A stretch of 28,933 nt of DNA from UBA2160 sp964588665 (GTDB lineage: Bacteria > Chloroflexota > Dehalococcoidia > Lucifugimonadales > UBA1123), in the NCBI GenBank assembly GCA_964588665.1, contig CAZPQQ010000040.1:1-28933 (forward strand). Direction: 5' to 3'. How positions within the stretch are numbered: the stretch's first letter is position 1; each line of letters starts with the position of its first letter. The translations under genes and the position numbers were made by a program. A model generated the notes under the pieces. That model was not told the origin of the DNA. It worked only from the letters and a program-made list of their open reading frames with translations, and did not search any database. This document shows, one piece after another, positions 15,792 to 25,208 of the stretch.

Positions 15792-16988
15792 ATGGCGACA
15801 CACAAAGGATCGGAGATCGAGCGCGCCCGCGAGTTGCATCGCCGCGCGCCCCTGATCGACGGCCACAACGATCTGCCGTGGCGGTATCGCCAGATCGCCC
15901 AGCGCGCTGTGTCCAGGATCGACATTGCTCAGCCTCAGCCCGATCTGCACACGGACATTCCGAGGCTACGCGAGGGCGGCGTCGGCGGACAGTTCTGGTC
16001 GGTCTACGTGGCTCAGGCAATGGCGCCCGAGGAGTACGTTCGCGCCACGATGGAGCAGATCGACGTCGTCTACAACATGGTTGGCGCCTATCCGGAACTT
16101 CTGGAGCTCGCTTTGACGGCCGACGACGTGGAGCGATCCTTCGCGGCCGGCCGCATAGCGTCGTTGATCGGCATCGAATGCGGGCACTCGATCGACAATT
16201 CGCTGGGCGCCCTCAGGATGTTCTACAGGCTCGGCGCCCGGTACATGACGTTGACCCACTTTAAGAACGTGGACTGGGCCGACTCCTGCACCGACGAGCC
16301 CCGCGCGAACGGACTGACGCCGTTCGGGCAGGCGGTCGTGCGTGAGATGAATCGCCTGGGGATGCTCGTCGACCTGTCACATGTCTCTGCCGACACCATG
16401 CGGGCGACGCTCGACACGGTCGAAGCGCCGGTAGTGTTCAGCCACTCGTCCGCGCGCGCCCTCACGGGCCATCCGCGAAACGTTCCCGACGACGTTCTCG
16501 CACGTGTTCACGAGAACAACGGCGTCGTGATGGCGTCGTTCGTGCCTGGGTTCAGCTCGCAGGAAGTGTACGTCCACACCCAGAGCCGAGACGCTGAGCG
16601 TCAACGGCTCGAGGCGGATCCGTCGACCACCGAAGAGTCGATCAACGCTGGCCTCGAGTTGTGGGATGCTGACCATCCGGAGCCCAGGGCGAGCCTCTCG
16701 GATGTGGCTGACCACATCGATCACATGCGCGACGTCGCGGGCATCGACCACGTGCGCATCGGGGCGGATTTCGACGGCATCGGCTCGGTTCCGGAGGGCT
16801 TGGAGGACGGATCCAAGTACGTCTACCTGACCGCCGAGCTCATTCGCCGGGAGTACGAAGACGAGGACATCCTGAAGATTCTCGGCGGAAACGTGTTGCG
16901 CGTGATGAGGTCCGTTGAACCGCAGGCACGCAGGCTCCAGGAGGACCGCGGCCCATCCGAAGCGCTCATCGAAGACCTGGACGGTTGA
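15792..16988 (+). CDS. Membrane dipeptidase (peptidase M19, renal dipeptidase family)
   Basis: M19 enzymes are zinc dipeptidases that cleave dipeptides, including those with a C-terminal D-residue. The 398-residue protein shows the complete binuclear metal site: His25 and Asp27 (DGHNDLPW), Glu129 (GIECGHS), His197 (DLSHVS) and His218 (FSHSSARA), with IGADFDG near residue 320. These positions nearly match those of the human enzyme. ATG 15792 has GGAG at 15782-15785; a GTG at 15720 would add 24 residues with no signal character. There is no signal peptide or lipid anchor, so despite the family name it should be cytoplasmic. It fits with the peptide-uptake protein at the left end. Confidence 0.95.
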   Translation: MATHKGSEIERARELHRRAPLIDGHNDLPWRYRQIAQRAVSRIDIAQPQPDLHTDIPRLREGGVGGQFWSVYVAQAMAPEEYVRATMEQIDVVYNMVGAYPELLELALTADDVERSFAAGRIASLIGIECGHSIDNSLGALRMFYRLGARYMTLTHFKNVDWADSCTDEPRANGLTPFGQAVVREMNRLGMLVDLSHVSADTMRATLDTVEAPVVFSHSSARALTGHPRNVPDDVLARVHENNGVVMASFVPGFSSQEVYVHTQSRDAERQRLEADPSTTEESINAGLELWDADHPEPRASLSDVADHIDHMRDVAGIDHVRIGADFDGIGSVPEGLEDGSKYVYLTAELIRREYEDEDILKILGGNVLRVMRSVEPQARRLQEDRGPSEALIEDLDG

Positions 16989-17147
16989 CGACCGGATCAA
17001 CCCTCATCGAGCGGGCGTGATCCAGAACTGTGACACGCAATCGACTACGAGTCTCTACGCGTACTTCGTGCGATTTCGCGCGGCGCCGGATCGCGGAGAT
17101 ATCCGCACACCCGCCGCGATGGCAGTCGAACGCAGGCCGAGTTGCCG

Positions 17148-17291
17148 TTAGCCGGCTTTGCCGATCCTGTATACGTTCGCGCCGCACACGGAACACGTAC
17201 CTCGGGTCGCGGGTCGCCCGTTCTTGAGGGTGACCTGCTCGGCGTTGTTTATGTCGCGTCGGTCTCGACACTTCAGGCAATAAGCTTGCAT
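17148..17291 (-). CDS. DUF5679 zinc-ribbon protein
   Basis: A 47-residue protein of the DUF5679 family. It has two CxxC pairs, YCLKCR near the start and GTCSVCG near the end, which should bind one zinc ion, and between them the conserved VTLKNGRPATRG. Function is unknown for the family; the ribbon suggests nucleic acid or protein binding. The start is ATG 17291 with GGAGG five bases upstream; an in-frame GTG at 17372 would add 27 residues with no family match. A near-consensus promoter lies 170 bp upstream, giving a long leader. Confidence 0.88.
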   Translation of the reverse strand: MQAYCLKCRDRRDINNAEQVTLKNGRPATRGTCSVCGANVYRIGKAG

Positions 17292-17413
17292 TGCTCCCTC
17301 CGGATAGTCAGTCAGCGAAAAACGGTATGAATACGGATGCCGGCGCGGAAGCCCCAACTTGACGCAATGCACTCCCGTCGGCGCTGCCGGCCAACCCCGA
17401 CCCGGAGGCCTAC

Positions 17414-17446
17414 CCTCGGCTCGCGGACAGCGATCCTTCGCCGAGG
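17414..17446 (-). promoter_or_regulatory. Foldable hairpin in the DUF5679 leader
   Basis: CCTCGGC (minus strand, 17440-17446) pairs over 7 bp with GCCGAGG (17414-17420), and a nested 4-bp stem TCGC/GCGA (17430-17433 with 17421-17424) lies inside. It falls just after the predicted transcription start. No known riboswitch class was recognised. Confidence 0.4.
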
Positions 17447-17461
17447 ATTCAGATAGCCCGC

Positions 17462-17490
17462 ATTATATGCGTCCGAGTGACTCGTATCAA
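17462..17490 (-). promoter_or_regulatory. Sigma70-type promoter of the DUF5679 gene
   Basis: On the minus strand TTGATA (17485-17490), 17-bp spacer, TATAAT (17462-17467). One mismatch from a perfect -35 and a perfect -10. Transcription should begin near 17455, about 165 nt before ATG 17291. Apart from the leader hairpin, the 356 bp between 17292 and 17647 hold nothing else I can identify. Confidence 0.75.
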
Positions 17491-17647
17491 GCGTTGTCTG
17501 TGAGGACCGCGTTAGCGAGCCGAGGAGCGGGCTCGACCGTTGAAGATCCTCCTCCATGTGGGTGCGCAACTTCACGGTTTCCGGCGGATGGGTCCTACGA
17601 AGTGGACCCCGTCGCGTTTAGGCGGCAAGGTGGTGGAACCCGCGATG

Positions 17648-17851
17648 CTACCGGGTGCGGCCTCGTCGGGCCCGCTGCAGCGCGTACACCGCCAGCACCG
17701 CGAGCGGAGCGAGAACCATCAACGCGCCAAGGGACAGGACGATGGCGCCCGGACCCAACCCGAATAACGCGTCGATCTGGTGACGAAGCCAGTCCATGAG
17801 CTCGGGGTCGATGGGCTCGCCGTGGTGGGCGAGGGCCGAAAGCAGAGGCAT
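17648..17851 (-). CDS. Small single-span membrane protein
   Basis: A possible 67-residue protein; family not recognised. Residues about 34-58 form one strongly hydrophobic segment, followed by an Arg-rich tail (RARRGRTR), so the C-terminus should be cytoplasmic. The N-terminal half is polar with several acidic residues. It starts with ATG 18 bp after the stop of the MFS gene on the same strand, which suggests a shared transcript and perhaps an accessory role. The ribosome binding site is weak, and the reading frame is short, so the call is tentative. Confidence 0.5.
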   Translation of the reverse strand: MPLLSALAHHGEPIDPELMDWLRHQIDALFGLGPGAIVLSLGALMVLAPLAVLAVYALQRARRGRTR

Positions 17852-17869
17852 GAGGTGGCGCCGCGTCGG

Positions 17870-19228
17870 CTAGTCCTCGTCTCCCGCCGTCTCAGGGGTT
17901 GACGCCCCGATCGGCTGGAAACGAGACGAGTACTTCTTCTCTCGGATGCTGAAGCTTGCGATGGTGGCGCCGACCAGCAAGGCGCCTGAGATGCCAAATG
18001 CGATGTCGTACGATCCGAAATGGTCGTAGAGCACGCCGCCCATGAAGACGCTGAATGCACCGCCAACCTGGTGAGACAGCGTCGCGAAACCGGAGAGCGT
18101 GCCGATGTTGCGGAGTCCGTATATGTCGGCTGTCAGCGACGCCGTCAGCGGCGCCGTCGCTATCCACGAAAATCCGGCTATTACGGCGAATGCCCATATT
18201 CCGTATATGCCCGGCGCCAGAATCAGCGCGGCGTAGGCCAATCCTCGAATCGCGTACAGCGACGCCAGCAACCGCTTCCGCCCAAACCGGTCTGACACGA
18301 CTCCGACCGCGATGGCGCCGACGATGTTCAAGCCCGTCATCAGCCCGAACGCCAGTGCGGCGACCTCCGGGGACGCCCCGCGGTCTATCGCGAACGGCAC
18401 GTAGTGCGCGGCGATGATCGCCGTGGTAACGCCGCACACGAAGAACGACCCCATCAACTGCCAAATAGGAACCGATTGGAACGACTGCTGCCATGCATTC
18501 GTCTCGAGTGGGCCGACCTGTGGCTTCTGCGAGACGGTCGATGTTTCGTCGGATGGGCCAGGACCGCCATCCGGCGCCTCACCCATGTCGGCGGGGTCGT
18601 CTCGAACGAACATGAGCACAAGCGGCAGCGGGATGAGGATTACCAGGGCGCCGACAACGAACCATGTCGTGCGCCAGCCAGCCAGCAGAATCAGATATGT
18701 GGCGAAGGGCGCCAGGATCATCGACCCTGCCGAAGCTCCGGTCGTCACCATGCTGAGGACCACGCCGCGCTTTCGATAGAACCACTTGGACAGGACCCCG
18801 TGGATGGTTACGTTGGAAGCGCCGCCGGCCGCGATCGACATCACAAAACCGTAAAGAACGATGAGCTGCCACAGGCTGTCGATACGGCTCAGAAGCATCG
18901 TTCCCGCGCCCATTATGATCAGGCTGACCGAGATGACCAATCGGCCCCCGATCCGGTCGTATGCCGAGCCGATGAAAGGTTGGCTTAGTCCGTTGAGCAA
19001 CCATCCAATGGCGATAGCCAGCGAAATCTCGCTACGGCTCCATTGGAAGTCGTCGGACATCGGCAGGATGAACACCCCGAACGTTCCGCGAGCGCCCATG
19101 GCCATGAACAGCGAGAAGAATCCGGCGGCCAGAATGAACCAGCCATGGAATATGCCCTTTCGGGCTGGGGCGTGCGCCAAGCCTCTCCTCCCGTAATCAC
19201 CTGCCGCGAAGTCACCAGAGTCTAGCAT
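17870..19228 (-). CDS. MFS transporter (monocarboxylate/oxalate-formate antiporter type)
   Basis: A 452-residue secondary transporter of the major facilitator superfamily with about twelve membrane segments in two halves, joined by a polar cytoplasmic loop (about residues 205-240). The N-terminal half begins GWFILAAGFFSLFMAMGARGTFGVF, and carries the loop motif YDRIGGRLV after segment 2; the second half has the matching SDRFGRKRLL. This pattern fits the OxlT/monocarboxylate porter branch, which carries small organic acids; substrate cannot be fixed. ATG 19228 is the first start. A small membrane protein gene follows at 18 bp. The gene upstream on the same strand is 191 bp away. Confidence 0.9.
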   Translation of the reverse strand: MLDSGDFAAGDYGRRGLAHAPARKGIFHGWFILAAGFFSLFMAMGARGTFGVFILPMSDDFQWSRSEISLAIAIGWLLNGLSQPFIGSAYDRIGGRLVISVSLIIMGAGTMLLSRIDSLWQLIVLYGFVMSIAAGGASNVTIHGVLSKWFYRKRGVVLSMVTTGASAGSMILAPFATYLILLAGWRTTWFVVGALVILIPLPLVLMFVRDDPADMGEAPDGGPGPSDETSTVSQKPQVGPLETNAWQQSFQSVPIWQLMGSFFVCGVTTAIIAAHYVPFAIDRGASPEVAALAFGLMTGLNIVGAIAVGVVSDRFGRKRLLASLYAIRGLAYAALILAPGIYGIWAFAVIAGFSWIATAPLTASLTADIYGLRNIGTLSGFATLSHQVGGAFSVFMGGVLYDHFGSYDIAFGISGALLVGATIASFSIREKKYSSRFQPIGASTPETAGDED

Positions 19229-19419
19229 CGAGGCAGGTCAAGGGCAAGGAATGGCCACAAAAGGTCACCCCACCCGGGCGGTAGGAGCATCTTGTGCGAT
19301 GACCCTAACGTCCGGGCGAGGTGTTAAGGGGGACAGTGGCCGCTCACTCGGTTTGCCGCCGGATCAAGGGGACGATCCCACGACTCGCGAGCGAGGAGTT
19401 TATCGTATTGTGTTCTGCG

Positions 19420-19785
19420 CTACGGCGTTGCCTCTTGAAGCGCTTCCGCTTCGGCGATCGCGTCGTCGAACTCGCCCTGCATGCGCTGCGAGAAGGTGTC
19501 GAACATGCCGGCGATCGCGGTTGTTTTGACCATCAGGTGCTCACTCGTTGCCTCGGCGCGGGCGTAGTCGGGGTCCATTTGGTGCGAGATGATTTCGTCG
19601 AGAATTGTCGTATACCGGTTGGAGAACAGATCGCCGGCCTGTTCCACTGCCGCGGCGCTGTAGGTCTCGTCGATCGGCACGTCCGGGAGCTGCTCCATTG
19701 CCGGTGTGGTCAGGGCAGTCGTGACCCGGATTAACAGGGCTATTACCATTCCAGCTATGCTCAGTGCGGTAACCGATCCAATCAT
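19420..19785 (-). CDS. Hypothetical membrane-anchored protein
   Basis: A 121-residue protein; I do not recognise it. One N-terminal hydrophobic segment (about residues 3-22, SVTALSIAGMVIALLIRV) acts as anchor or uncleaved signal. The rest is polar and predicted helical, with many Glu, Ala and Asp residues, possibly a short coiled coil at the end. ATG 19785 has AAGGGGGG upstream, a strong ribosome binding site; the open frame to 19830 lacks one. It stands alone between the MFS gene and the divergent S9 peptidase. The 288 bp to the peptidase gene hold nothing else I can identify. Confidence 0.7.
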   Translation of the reverse strand: MIGSVTALSIAGMVIALLIRVTTALTTPAMEQLPDVPIDETYSAAAVEQAGDLFSNRYTTILDEIISHQMDPDYARAEATSEHLMVKTTAIAGMFDTFSQRMQGEFDDAIAEAEALQEATP

Positions 19786-20073
19786 GTTTCCCCCCTTTGG
19801 CCTGTGCCTACTTCCTTTATAGGCCCGCAACGTGAATATTCCGGTGACAGGTCGGTAGGCTTATGGGTCGCAAGCGACGCCTGGTTGTCACTTGCGCCCG
19901 TGGAAGGCTGGTTCGTGCTCAGAACATTGGCGATGACGAGGGCGTCAAGGTGTTGAGGAACAAAACCTGGCCTGCTGAGGCGCGCTGGCGCCGGTCAGAC
20001 GACGGCCAGCTTGACGGGCCGACAGCGCGTAAGGTTAGATAGTTCAGGCCTTACGAACACATGGGAGAGTCCG

Positions 20074-22153
20074 ATGCCCAGCCCAATCACACCCGAACTC
20101 GTCGTCGAACTGACCAACGTCGCCGATCCGAACCTGTCGCCGGACGGAAACCGCGTCGCGTTCGTTCAATCCTCGATCGACCGCGACAGCCTGCGTCAGC
20201 AATCGAAGATCATAGTCGCCGACGCGAGCAGCGGCGAGGCAGCCGTCTTCACGGGAGGCGACGAGGACGGGAGCCCGAGGCACTCTACGGACGGGGCGTC
20301 TCTGGCGTTCGTCCGACCTGACGGCAAGGGTAGAGAACAGATCTGGATAATCCCGACTTCGGGCGGCGAGGCTCGTCAGTTGACGTCCGTTCCCGGCGGC
20401 GTCACGGGCATCGCCTGGTCACCGGACTCACGGTCGATTGCGTTCGTGTCTGACGTGGACCCCGACCTGCCGCTGGACGATGCCGCTTCGGCCCACTTGC
20501 CGCGCACGAAAATCGTGCGGCGCATCCGGTATCGAGGCGACACAATCGGCTGGCGCGGCGACGCATTTCGCCATCTGTTCGTCGCGGACGTCGAATCCGG
20601 CGAGACGCGGCAGCTCACGGACGGCGAGGGCGACGACAGTGCGCCCATGTGGTCACCCGACGGCGCGAAGATAGCCTTCATCGGCGACCGGCGTGACGGC
20701 AAAGACGTCGAGACCCGCTCAGACGTGTACGTGATCGCGTCCGCCGGTGGCGCGCTGGTGCACTGGTCGGAGGGGCTGTCGGGCATCGCCGCGGTGACGT
20801 GGTCCCCCGATGGCGACGCGTTGGCCGTTGTCGGCTCCGATCGCGGCGAGGCGCCCGCGGGCTGGCAGGGTTGGGTTTACGTCCTCCAGCTTGGGCAAGC
20901 CCCTCGGAGGCTCACCGACGACTCATTGAAGCCCGCTGGCGGCTACGCTCCGCTGATCGCTCCTCCGGACATGCGCTGGACGCCGGACGATCGCATCGTG
21001 TTCCTGGCCGACATACGCGGTGAGTCCGCGCTGTACGTGGCGGCAGTGGCGGACGGCGGGTTGCGCAAGATCGCGGGCGGAGGCGCTCTGTTCACTGCCG
21101 TCACGTTCGATGCCGCAACCTCCTGGGCCGTGGTCTTGAGCGCGACGCCAACGTCGCCGGGCGACATGCATCGCGTTGATCTCGATTCGGGAACGATGAC
21201 CCAACTGACCGCGTGCAATAGCGAATATCTGCAAGAGCACCCGCCAGCGCGATTCGAGAAATTCAGCATGGACCGAGCCGGGTCGGAGATCGAGTCTCGC
21301 CTGTTCTTCCCGCCAGATTTCGATCCGACGGAACAGTACCCGCTGATCCTCGACATCCACGGCGGGCCTCACGGCGTGTTCGGCGACGCGTTCGATAATA
21401 TCCAGCAGGTGCTNNNNNNNNNNNNNNNNNNNNNNNNNNNNNNNNNNNNNNNNNNNNNNNNNNNNNNNNNNNNNNNNNNNNNNNNNNNNNNNNNNNNNNN
21501 NNNNNNNNNNNNNGGTGCTCGCGGTCAACCCACGCGGAACATCGACCTATGGCGTCGACTTCATGATGGCAGTGCATCGGGATTGGGGAGGCGAGGATTA
21601 TCTGGACATTATGGCCGCCGTGGACGAGGTGTCCGCCAGAGGTTACATCGACACTTCGAGGTTGGGCATCACCGGCTACAGCTACGGCGGGTTCATGAGC
21701 TCGTGGATCATAGGCCACGACACCCGATTCGGCGCGGCGGTCGTCGGCGCTCCCTGCATCAACCTGTCGAGCATGTACGGGACATCCGACATCGGTGTCA
21801 GCTTCGGCGAAGTCCAGTGGGGCGGCCGGCGCGTCGATGCTCTGGACGCGTTCCTGGAGCACTCGCCGCTGACCTATGCGCAGAACGTCGAGACCCCGGT
21901 CCTGCTGATGCACGGCGAAGCCGACGTGCGGTGCCCCATCGAGCAGAGCGAACAGTATTTCGTCGCTCTCAAACGGCTGGACAAAGAGGTCGAGTTCGTT
22001 CGTTTTCCGGACAGCGCTCACAGTTTCCTGCGCCGCGGCCATCCAAAGCTGCGAATGGAGTACTTGACGCGTCTGCTGGACTGGATGGCTGGGCACATCG
22101 GCGCCGGCGCCTCGTCGCGCGTCGAATCCGAACCCGTGCCGGCGGGCGACTGA
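20074..22153 (+). CDS. S9-family prolyl oligopeptidase-type serine peptidase (interrupted by an assembly gap)
   Basis: S9 peptidases cut short peptides through a triad enclosed by a beta-propeller. The N-terminal part (to about residue 400) has repeated PD40 units (LSPDGNRVAFV, WSPDSRSIAFV, WSPDGAKIAFI, WSPDGDALAVV). The catalytic part starts near DIHGGPHG, is cut by 100 N, and resumes at LAVNPRGTSTYG. The nucleophile Ser is in GYSYGGFM (codon 21680-21682), Asp in HGEADVRCP and His in DSAHSF. The two parts are in different frames only because of the filler: a real gap of a multiple of three restores one frame. Homologues suggest about 18 missing bases. ATG 20074 follows GGGAG (20063-20067). 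No signal peptide is seen, so it is cytoplasmic. It forms an operon with the ABC-F gene. Confidence 0.93.
21414..21513. other. Assembly gap (100 N) inside the S9 peptidase
   Basis: Exactly 100 N. Both contig ends carry GGTGCT, coding Val-Leu on each side. Comparison with S9 peptidases suggests about six residues are missing, so the true length should be near 18 bp. Confidence 0.95.
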
Positions 22154-22158
22154 CCTTC

Positions 22159-24036
22159 GTGCCTGTTCTATCCGCGTCCCAGCTAAAGCTTTTCTACGGC
22201 GAGGTCGAGGTCTTCTCGGGCATCGACCTCGACGTGCACGAGCAAGCGCGCATCGGCATCGTCGGACCAAACGGAGGCGGCAAGACGTCGCTCCTGCGGG
22301 TGCTTACGGGCGAGCTCGACCCGGACGGCGGCCGAGTCACACGGCCGCCGTCTCTGCGGATCGGCCACGTTTCCCAGATCCCAGATGCGGCTCAAGACGG
22401 CACGCTCCATGACGAGATCATGGCCGCGTTCGACGGTCTGCTGGAGCTGGAACAGCAAATCGCGACCAGCGCTTCTGAGATGCAGCAGTCCGATGCCAGC
22501 TTGCGGCGTCGCGCCGAACGCCGGTACTCGACTCTACTGGAGCGGTTTGAGGCCGAGGGCGGCTACGACTACCAGAACCGGATGGAGCGAGTGGTGGCGG
22601 GCGTTGGCCTGACGGAAGACACTCTCGAGACACCGTCGTCGCTGGCCAGCGGCGGCGAGCGGACCAGGGCCGCACTGGCCCGCGCTCTGCTTACCGACCC
22701 GGATCTGTTGGTGCTCGACGAGCCCACCAACTATCTTGATTTCAACGGTCTCGACTGGCTCGAAGGCTTTTTGTCGGGATTCGAGTACTCCGTCATGGTG
22801 GTGTCCCACGACAGGTACTTTCTGGATCGAGTCGCGACCGAAATCTGGGAATTGGACCACGGGCGGCTGCAGCGCTTCCCGGGAAACTACTCCAAGTATC
22901 GCGACCTCAAACGAGCCCAGGTCGACCGGCAGCAAACGGAATTCGACCGGCAGCAGGAAGTTATCGCCAAGGAAGAGTCGTTCATCCAGCGATACATGGC
23001 TGGACAGCGCACGAAAGAGGCGCGTGGAAGGCAGACCAGGCTCGCTCGCATGGAGCGTCTCGACGCCCCCGAGCGCGACCGCTCGATCCGCATCTCCGCC
23101 GCAGACGCGTCCCGAACGGGCGGCGTGGTACTAGGTGTCCGCGGACTCAAAGTAGGGTTCATGGAGGACGGCCAGGCAATCGACCTGGTTTCGGTCCCGA
23201 AGGCTGAGTTGGTACGCGGGTCGCGAACGGCCATCGTCGGGAACAACGGCATCGGGAAGACGACGTTGCTTCGAACCATCCTTGGACAACAGCGGGCGCT
23301 CGGCGGTTCGATTGCCTTGGGGCACAATGTCGATGTCGGGTATCTGGAGCAAGGCACGTACGATCTTCCCGAGGAGAAGACGATCCTCGACGCTCTCATC
23401 GAAATCCGAAACCTCCAGATCGTCGACGCCCGCAGTTACCTCGCGCGGTTTCTGTTCACCGGAGACGACGTGTTCAAACGGGTCGAGTTTCTGAGCGGCG
23501 GCGAACGTTCACGACTCGCCCTCGCTCGGCTCCTGATCACCGAACCCAATGTGCTGTTATTGGACGAGCCGACTACGCATCTGGACATCCCGAGCCGCGA
23601 AGCCCTGGAAGAGGCGCTGTCCGGGTATTCGGGCGCGCTCCTCTTCGTCTCTCACGACCGCCACTTCATCTCGTTGATGGCCGAGCAAATATGGGCCATC
23701 GAAGACGGGGTCGCCCAGTTGTTCCCGGGCACGTTCCCTGAGTGGGTCAAGTCCAAGCAACCTGCCGTCGCCGAACCGGTTTCCAAGCGGGCCAAGGCCA
23801 GGCAAAAGCGGCGGGCGCGCGAAACCCGGAAACGGGAGCGAACAGTCGCGCCAGCGAAGCCGACCGTCGACCCCGGCGCCGCCATCGAAAAGCTCGAGGC
23901 CCGGATTGCGCGCATCGAACGGCAGCTCGCTGAGGCGTCAGCCAGCCAGGACATCGACAAGATCGCCGAACTCGGCAAGAAGCACCAGGCAGCTCAGAAG
24001 CGTCTGGTGCGCGCCTGGCAAGCCTGGAACGGGTAG
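22159..24036 (+). CDS. ABC-F family ATPase
   Basis: ABC-F proteins are soluble twin-ATPases that act on the ribosome (translation rescue, assembly or antibiotic protection). The 625-residue protein has two ABC domains: Walker A GPNGGGKT (36-43), signature ASGGERTR (about 164), Walker B LVLDEPTNYLD (about 184); then GNNGIGKT (about 361), LSGGERSR (about 445) and LLLDEPTTHLD (about 466). The linker (about 245-310) is charged and helical, the P-site tRNA interaction motif region. The tail (about 570-625) is a coiled coil as in Uup-type proteins, after a basic stretch. The start is GTG 22159, 5 bp after the peptidase stop, with a weak ribosome binding site. Two membrane domains are absent, so it is not a transporter. 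The exact subfamily is uncertain. Confidence 0.94.
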   Translation: MPVLSASQLKLFYGEVEVFSGIDLDVHEQARIGIVGPNGGGKTSLLRVLTGELDPDGGRVTRPPSLRIGHVSQIPDAAQDGTLHDEIMAAFDGLLELEQQIATSASEMQQSDASLRRRAERRYSTLLERFEAEGGYDYQNRMERVVAGVGLTEDTLETPSSLASGGERTRAALARALLTDPDLLVLDEPTNYLDFNGLDWLEGFLSGFEYSVMVVSHDRYFLDRVATEIWELDHGRLQRFPGNYSKYRDLKRAQVDRQQTEFDRQQEVIAKEESFIQRYMAGQRTKEARGRQTRLARMERLDAPERDRSIRISAADASRTGGVVLGVRGLKVGFMEDGQAIDLVSVPKAELVRGSRTAIVGNNGIGKTTLLRTILGQQRALGGSIALGHNVDVGYLEQGTYDLPEEKTILDALIEIRNLQIVDARSYLARFLFTGDDVFKRVEFLSGGERSRLALARLLITEPNVLLLDEPTTHLDIPSREALEEALSGYSGALLFVSHDRHFISLMAEQIWAIEDGVAQLFPGTFPEWVKSKQPAVAEPVSKRAKARQKRRARETRKRERTVAPAKPTVDPGAAIEKLEARIARIERQLAEASASQDIDKIAELGKKHQAAQKRLVRAWQAWNG

Positions 24037-24223
24037 CTCTCGAACCCGTGAAAAGTTGCGGCCGTTAAACCTGACGTGGCCAATCGCGATGTGTGAAATT
24101 TGGGTTCGCGTTGTAGGTTGTGTTGCAAGGTCGTCACGACGGCGGTCGCCGGTCGCTATCCGGGGAATTCCAGACATACAAGCTTGACGCCAACGTATGA
24201 ACTGAGGCGGAGGAGGATGCGCC

Positions 24224-24951
24224 ATGCGAGGTTTCTTGGCGCTGCTGAACCTGTTGACAATCGCCGCTGTTGTGGCGATTTTTGCTTTCCCGAACGAAGT
24301 GCGAGACNNNNNNNNNNNNNNNNNNNNNNNNNNNNNNNNNNNNNNNNNNNNNNNNNNNNNNNNNNNNNNNNNNNNNNNNNNNNNNNNNNNNNNNNNNNNN
24401 NNNNNNNCGGGCCCGCTGGGCCTGCGGGAGCATCGGGCGGCGCCGGACCGCAAGGGCTCGGAGGATCACCTGGACTGCAGGGCGAGACCGGACCGGGAGG
24501 TTCGCCTGGTCCGCAAGGCAACGTCGGACCCGAGGGTCCATCCGGAATCCAGGGCGAAATCGGCCCACAAGGACCGCCAGGCGTCGACTCGGAGAGCGGG
24601 AAAGTGAAGACCGGCGCCTATGTGGGCAACGGCAACAACAGCAACCCGGTGAACCGGGCAATTACCGGGATTGGGTTCCGACCCAGTGCCGTCTTCATCT
24701 ACGATGACAAAGACAGTCACACTGGGATGCACGTCAAGACGGACCAGGACGGCTTATTCGCGAACGTCACTCTGCTGGTGACAGCGGCTTCAGGGAAGCT
24801 TGATGTGAATGATGCTTATTGTGAAGAAGCTATAGTCAGTCTGGATGCAGACGGGTTCACCGTCAGCACCGGGAAAGCTGGAACCCGGTGTCGAGGAGGC
24901 GGACCGAACCTGAGCGCCAGGACGTACACCTATATCGCGTTCGGACCTTGA
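24224..24951 (+). CDS. Collagen-like surface protein (interrupted by an assembly gap)
   Basis: A probable secreted or membrane-anchored protein. The start ATG 24224 has GGAGGAGG upstream. The first 25 residues (MRGFLALLNLLTIAAVVAIFAF) are a hydrophobic anchor or signal. After the gap come about 19 Gly-X-Y triplets (GPAGPAGAS... to GPQGPPG), typical of a collagen-like stalk, then a C-terminal domain of about 115 residues starting SGKVKTGAYVGNGNN with IGFRPSAVFIYDD, resembling beta-sandwich domains at the ends of phage and bacterial fibres. Two Cys near the end (AYCEE, TRCRGG) may form a disulfide. The frames on the two sides differ by the filler; a true gap of 3n+2 bases restores one frame. 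Function is likely adhesion or cell-surface structure. Confidence 0.85.
24308..24407. other. Assembly gap (100 N) inside the collagen-like gene
   Basis: Exactly 100 N at the start of the Gly-X-Y repeat tract. Repetitive GC-rich DNA is a usual cause of assembly breaks, so the true number of triplets is unknown and may be much larger. Confidence 0.95.
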
Positions 24952-25044
24952 TCGGGACTGGCTGGCTTCGGTGGACTTCGTGGCTGAACTCTTCTTGACC
25001 ACGACTACGTCCCACAGCCGAAAATTGCGATCGGTGATCGGCGT

Positions 25045-25073
25045 TTGACAGCATCGTCAGGCGGTCGTATAGT
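25045..25073 (+). promoter_or_regulatory. Consensus sigma70 promoter of the propeller protein gene
   Basis: TTGACA (25045-25050), 17-bp spacer, TATAGT (25068-25073). Perfect -35 and one mismatch in the -10: the best promoter in the window. It gives a leader of about 130 nt to ATG 25209, which includes the 13-base palindrome CTAGGATTCCTAG (25134-25146) and a small stem ACGGG/CCCGT (25102-25106 with 25115-25119). Confidence 0.75.
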
Positions 25074-25208
25074 CCGTGCTATTCGAAAATATAGTGTCTG
25101 TACGGGCCTCGGGTCCCGTCTGCGAAGCACCGACTAGGATTCCTAGGAAACCCGCGACATTGGCCTCGATAACCTTCGGAATAATACGGAATCAGGCAAC
25201 ATACACTA

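Noticed and set aside
20011..24036. One giant fused peptidase/ABC-F protein of over 1300 residues
   Set aside because: The continuous frame is produced by the 100 N filler. The peptidase ends at 22153 in its true frame and the ABC-F gene starts at 22159.
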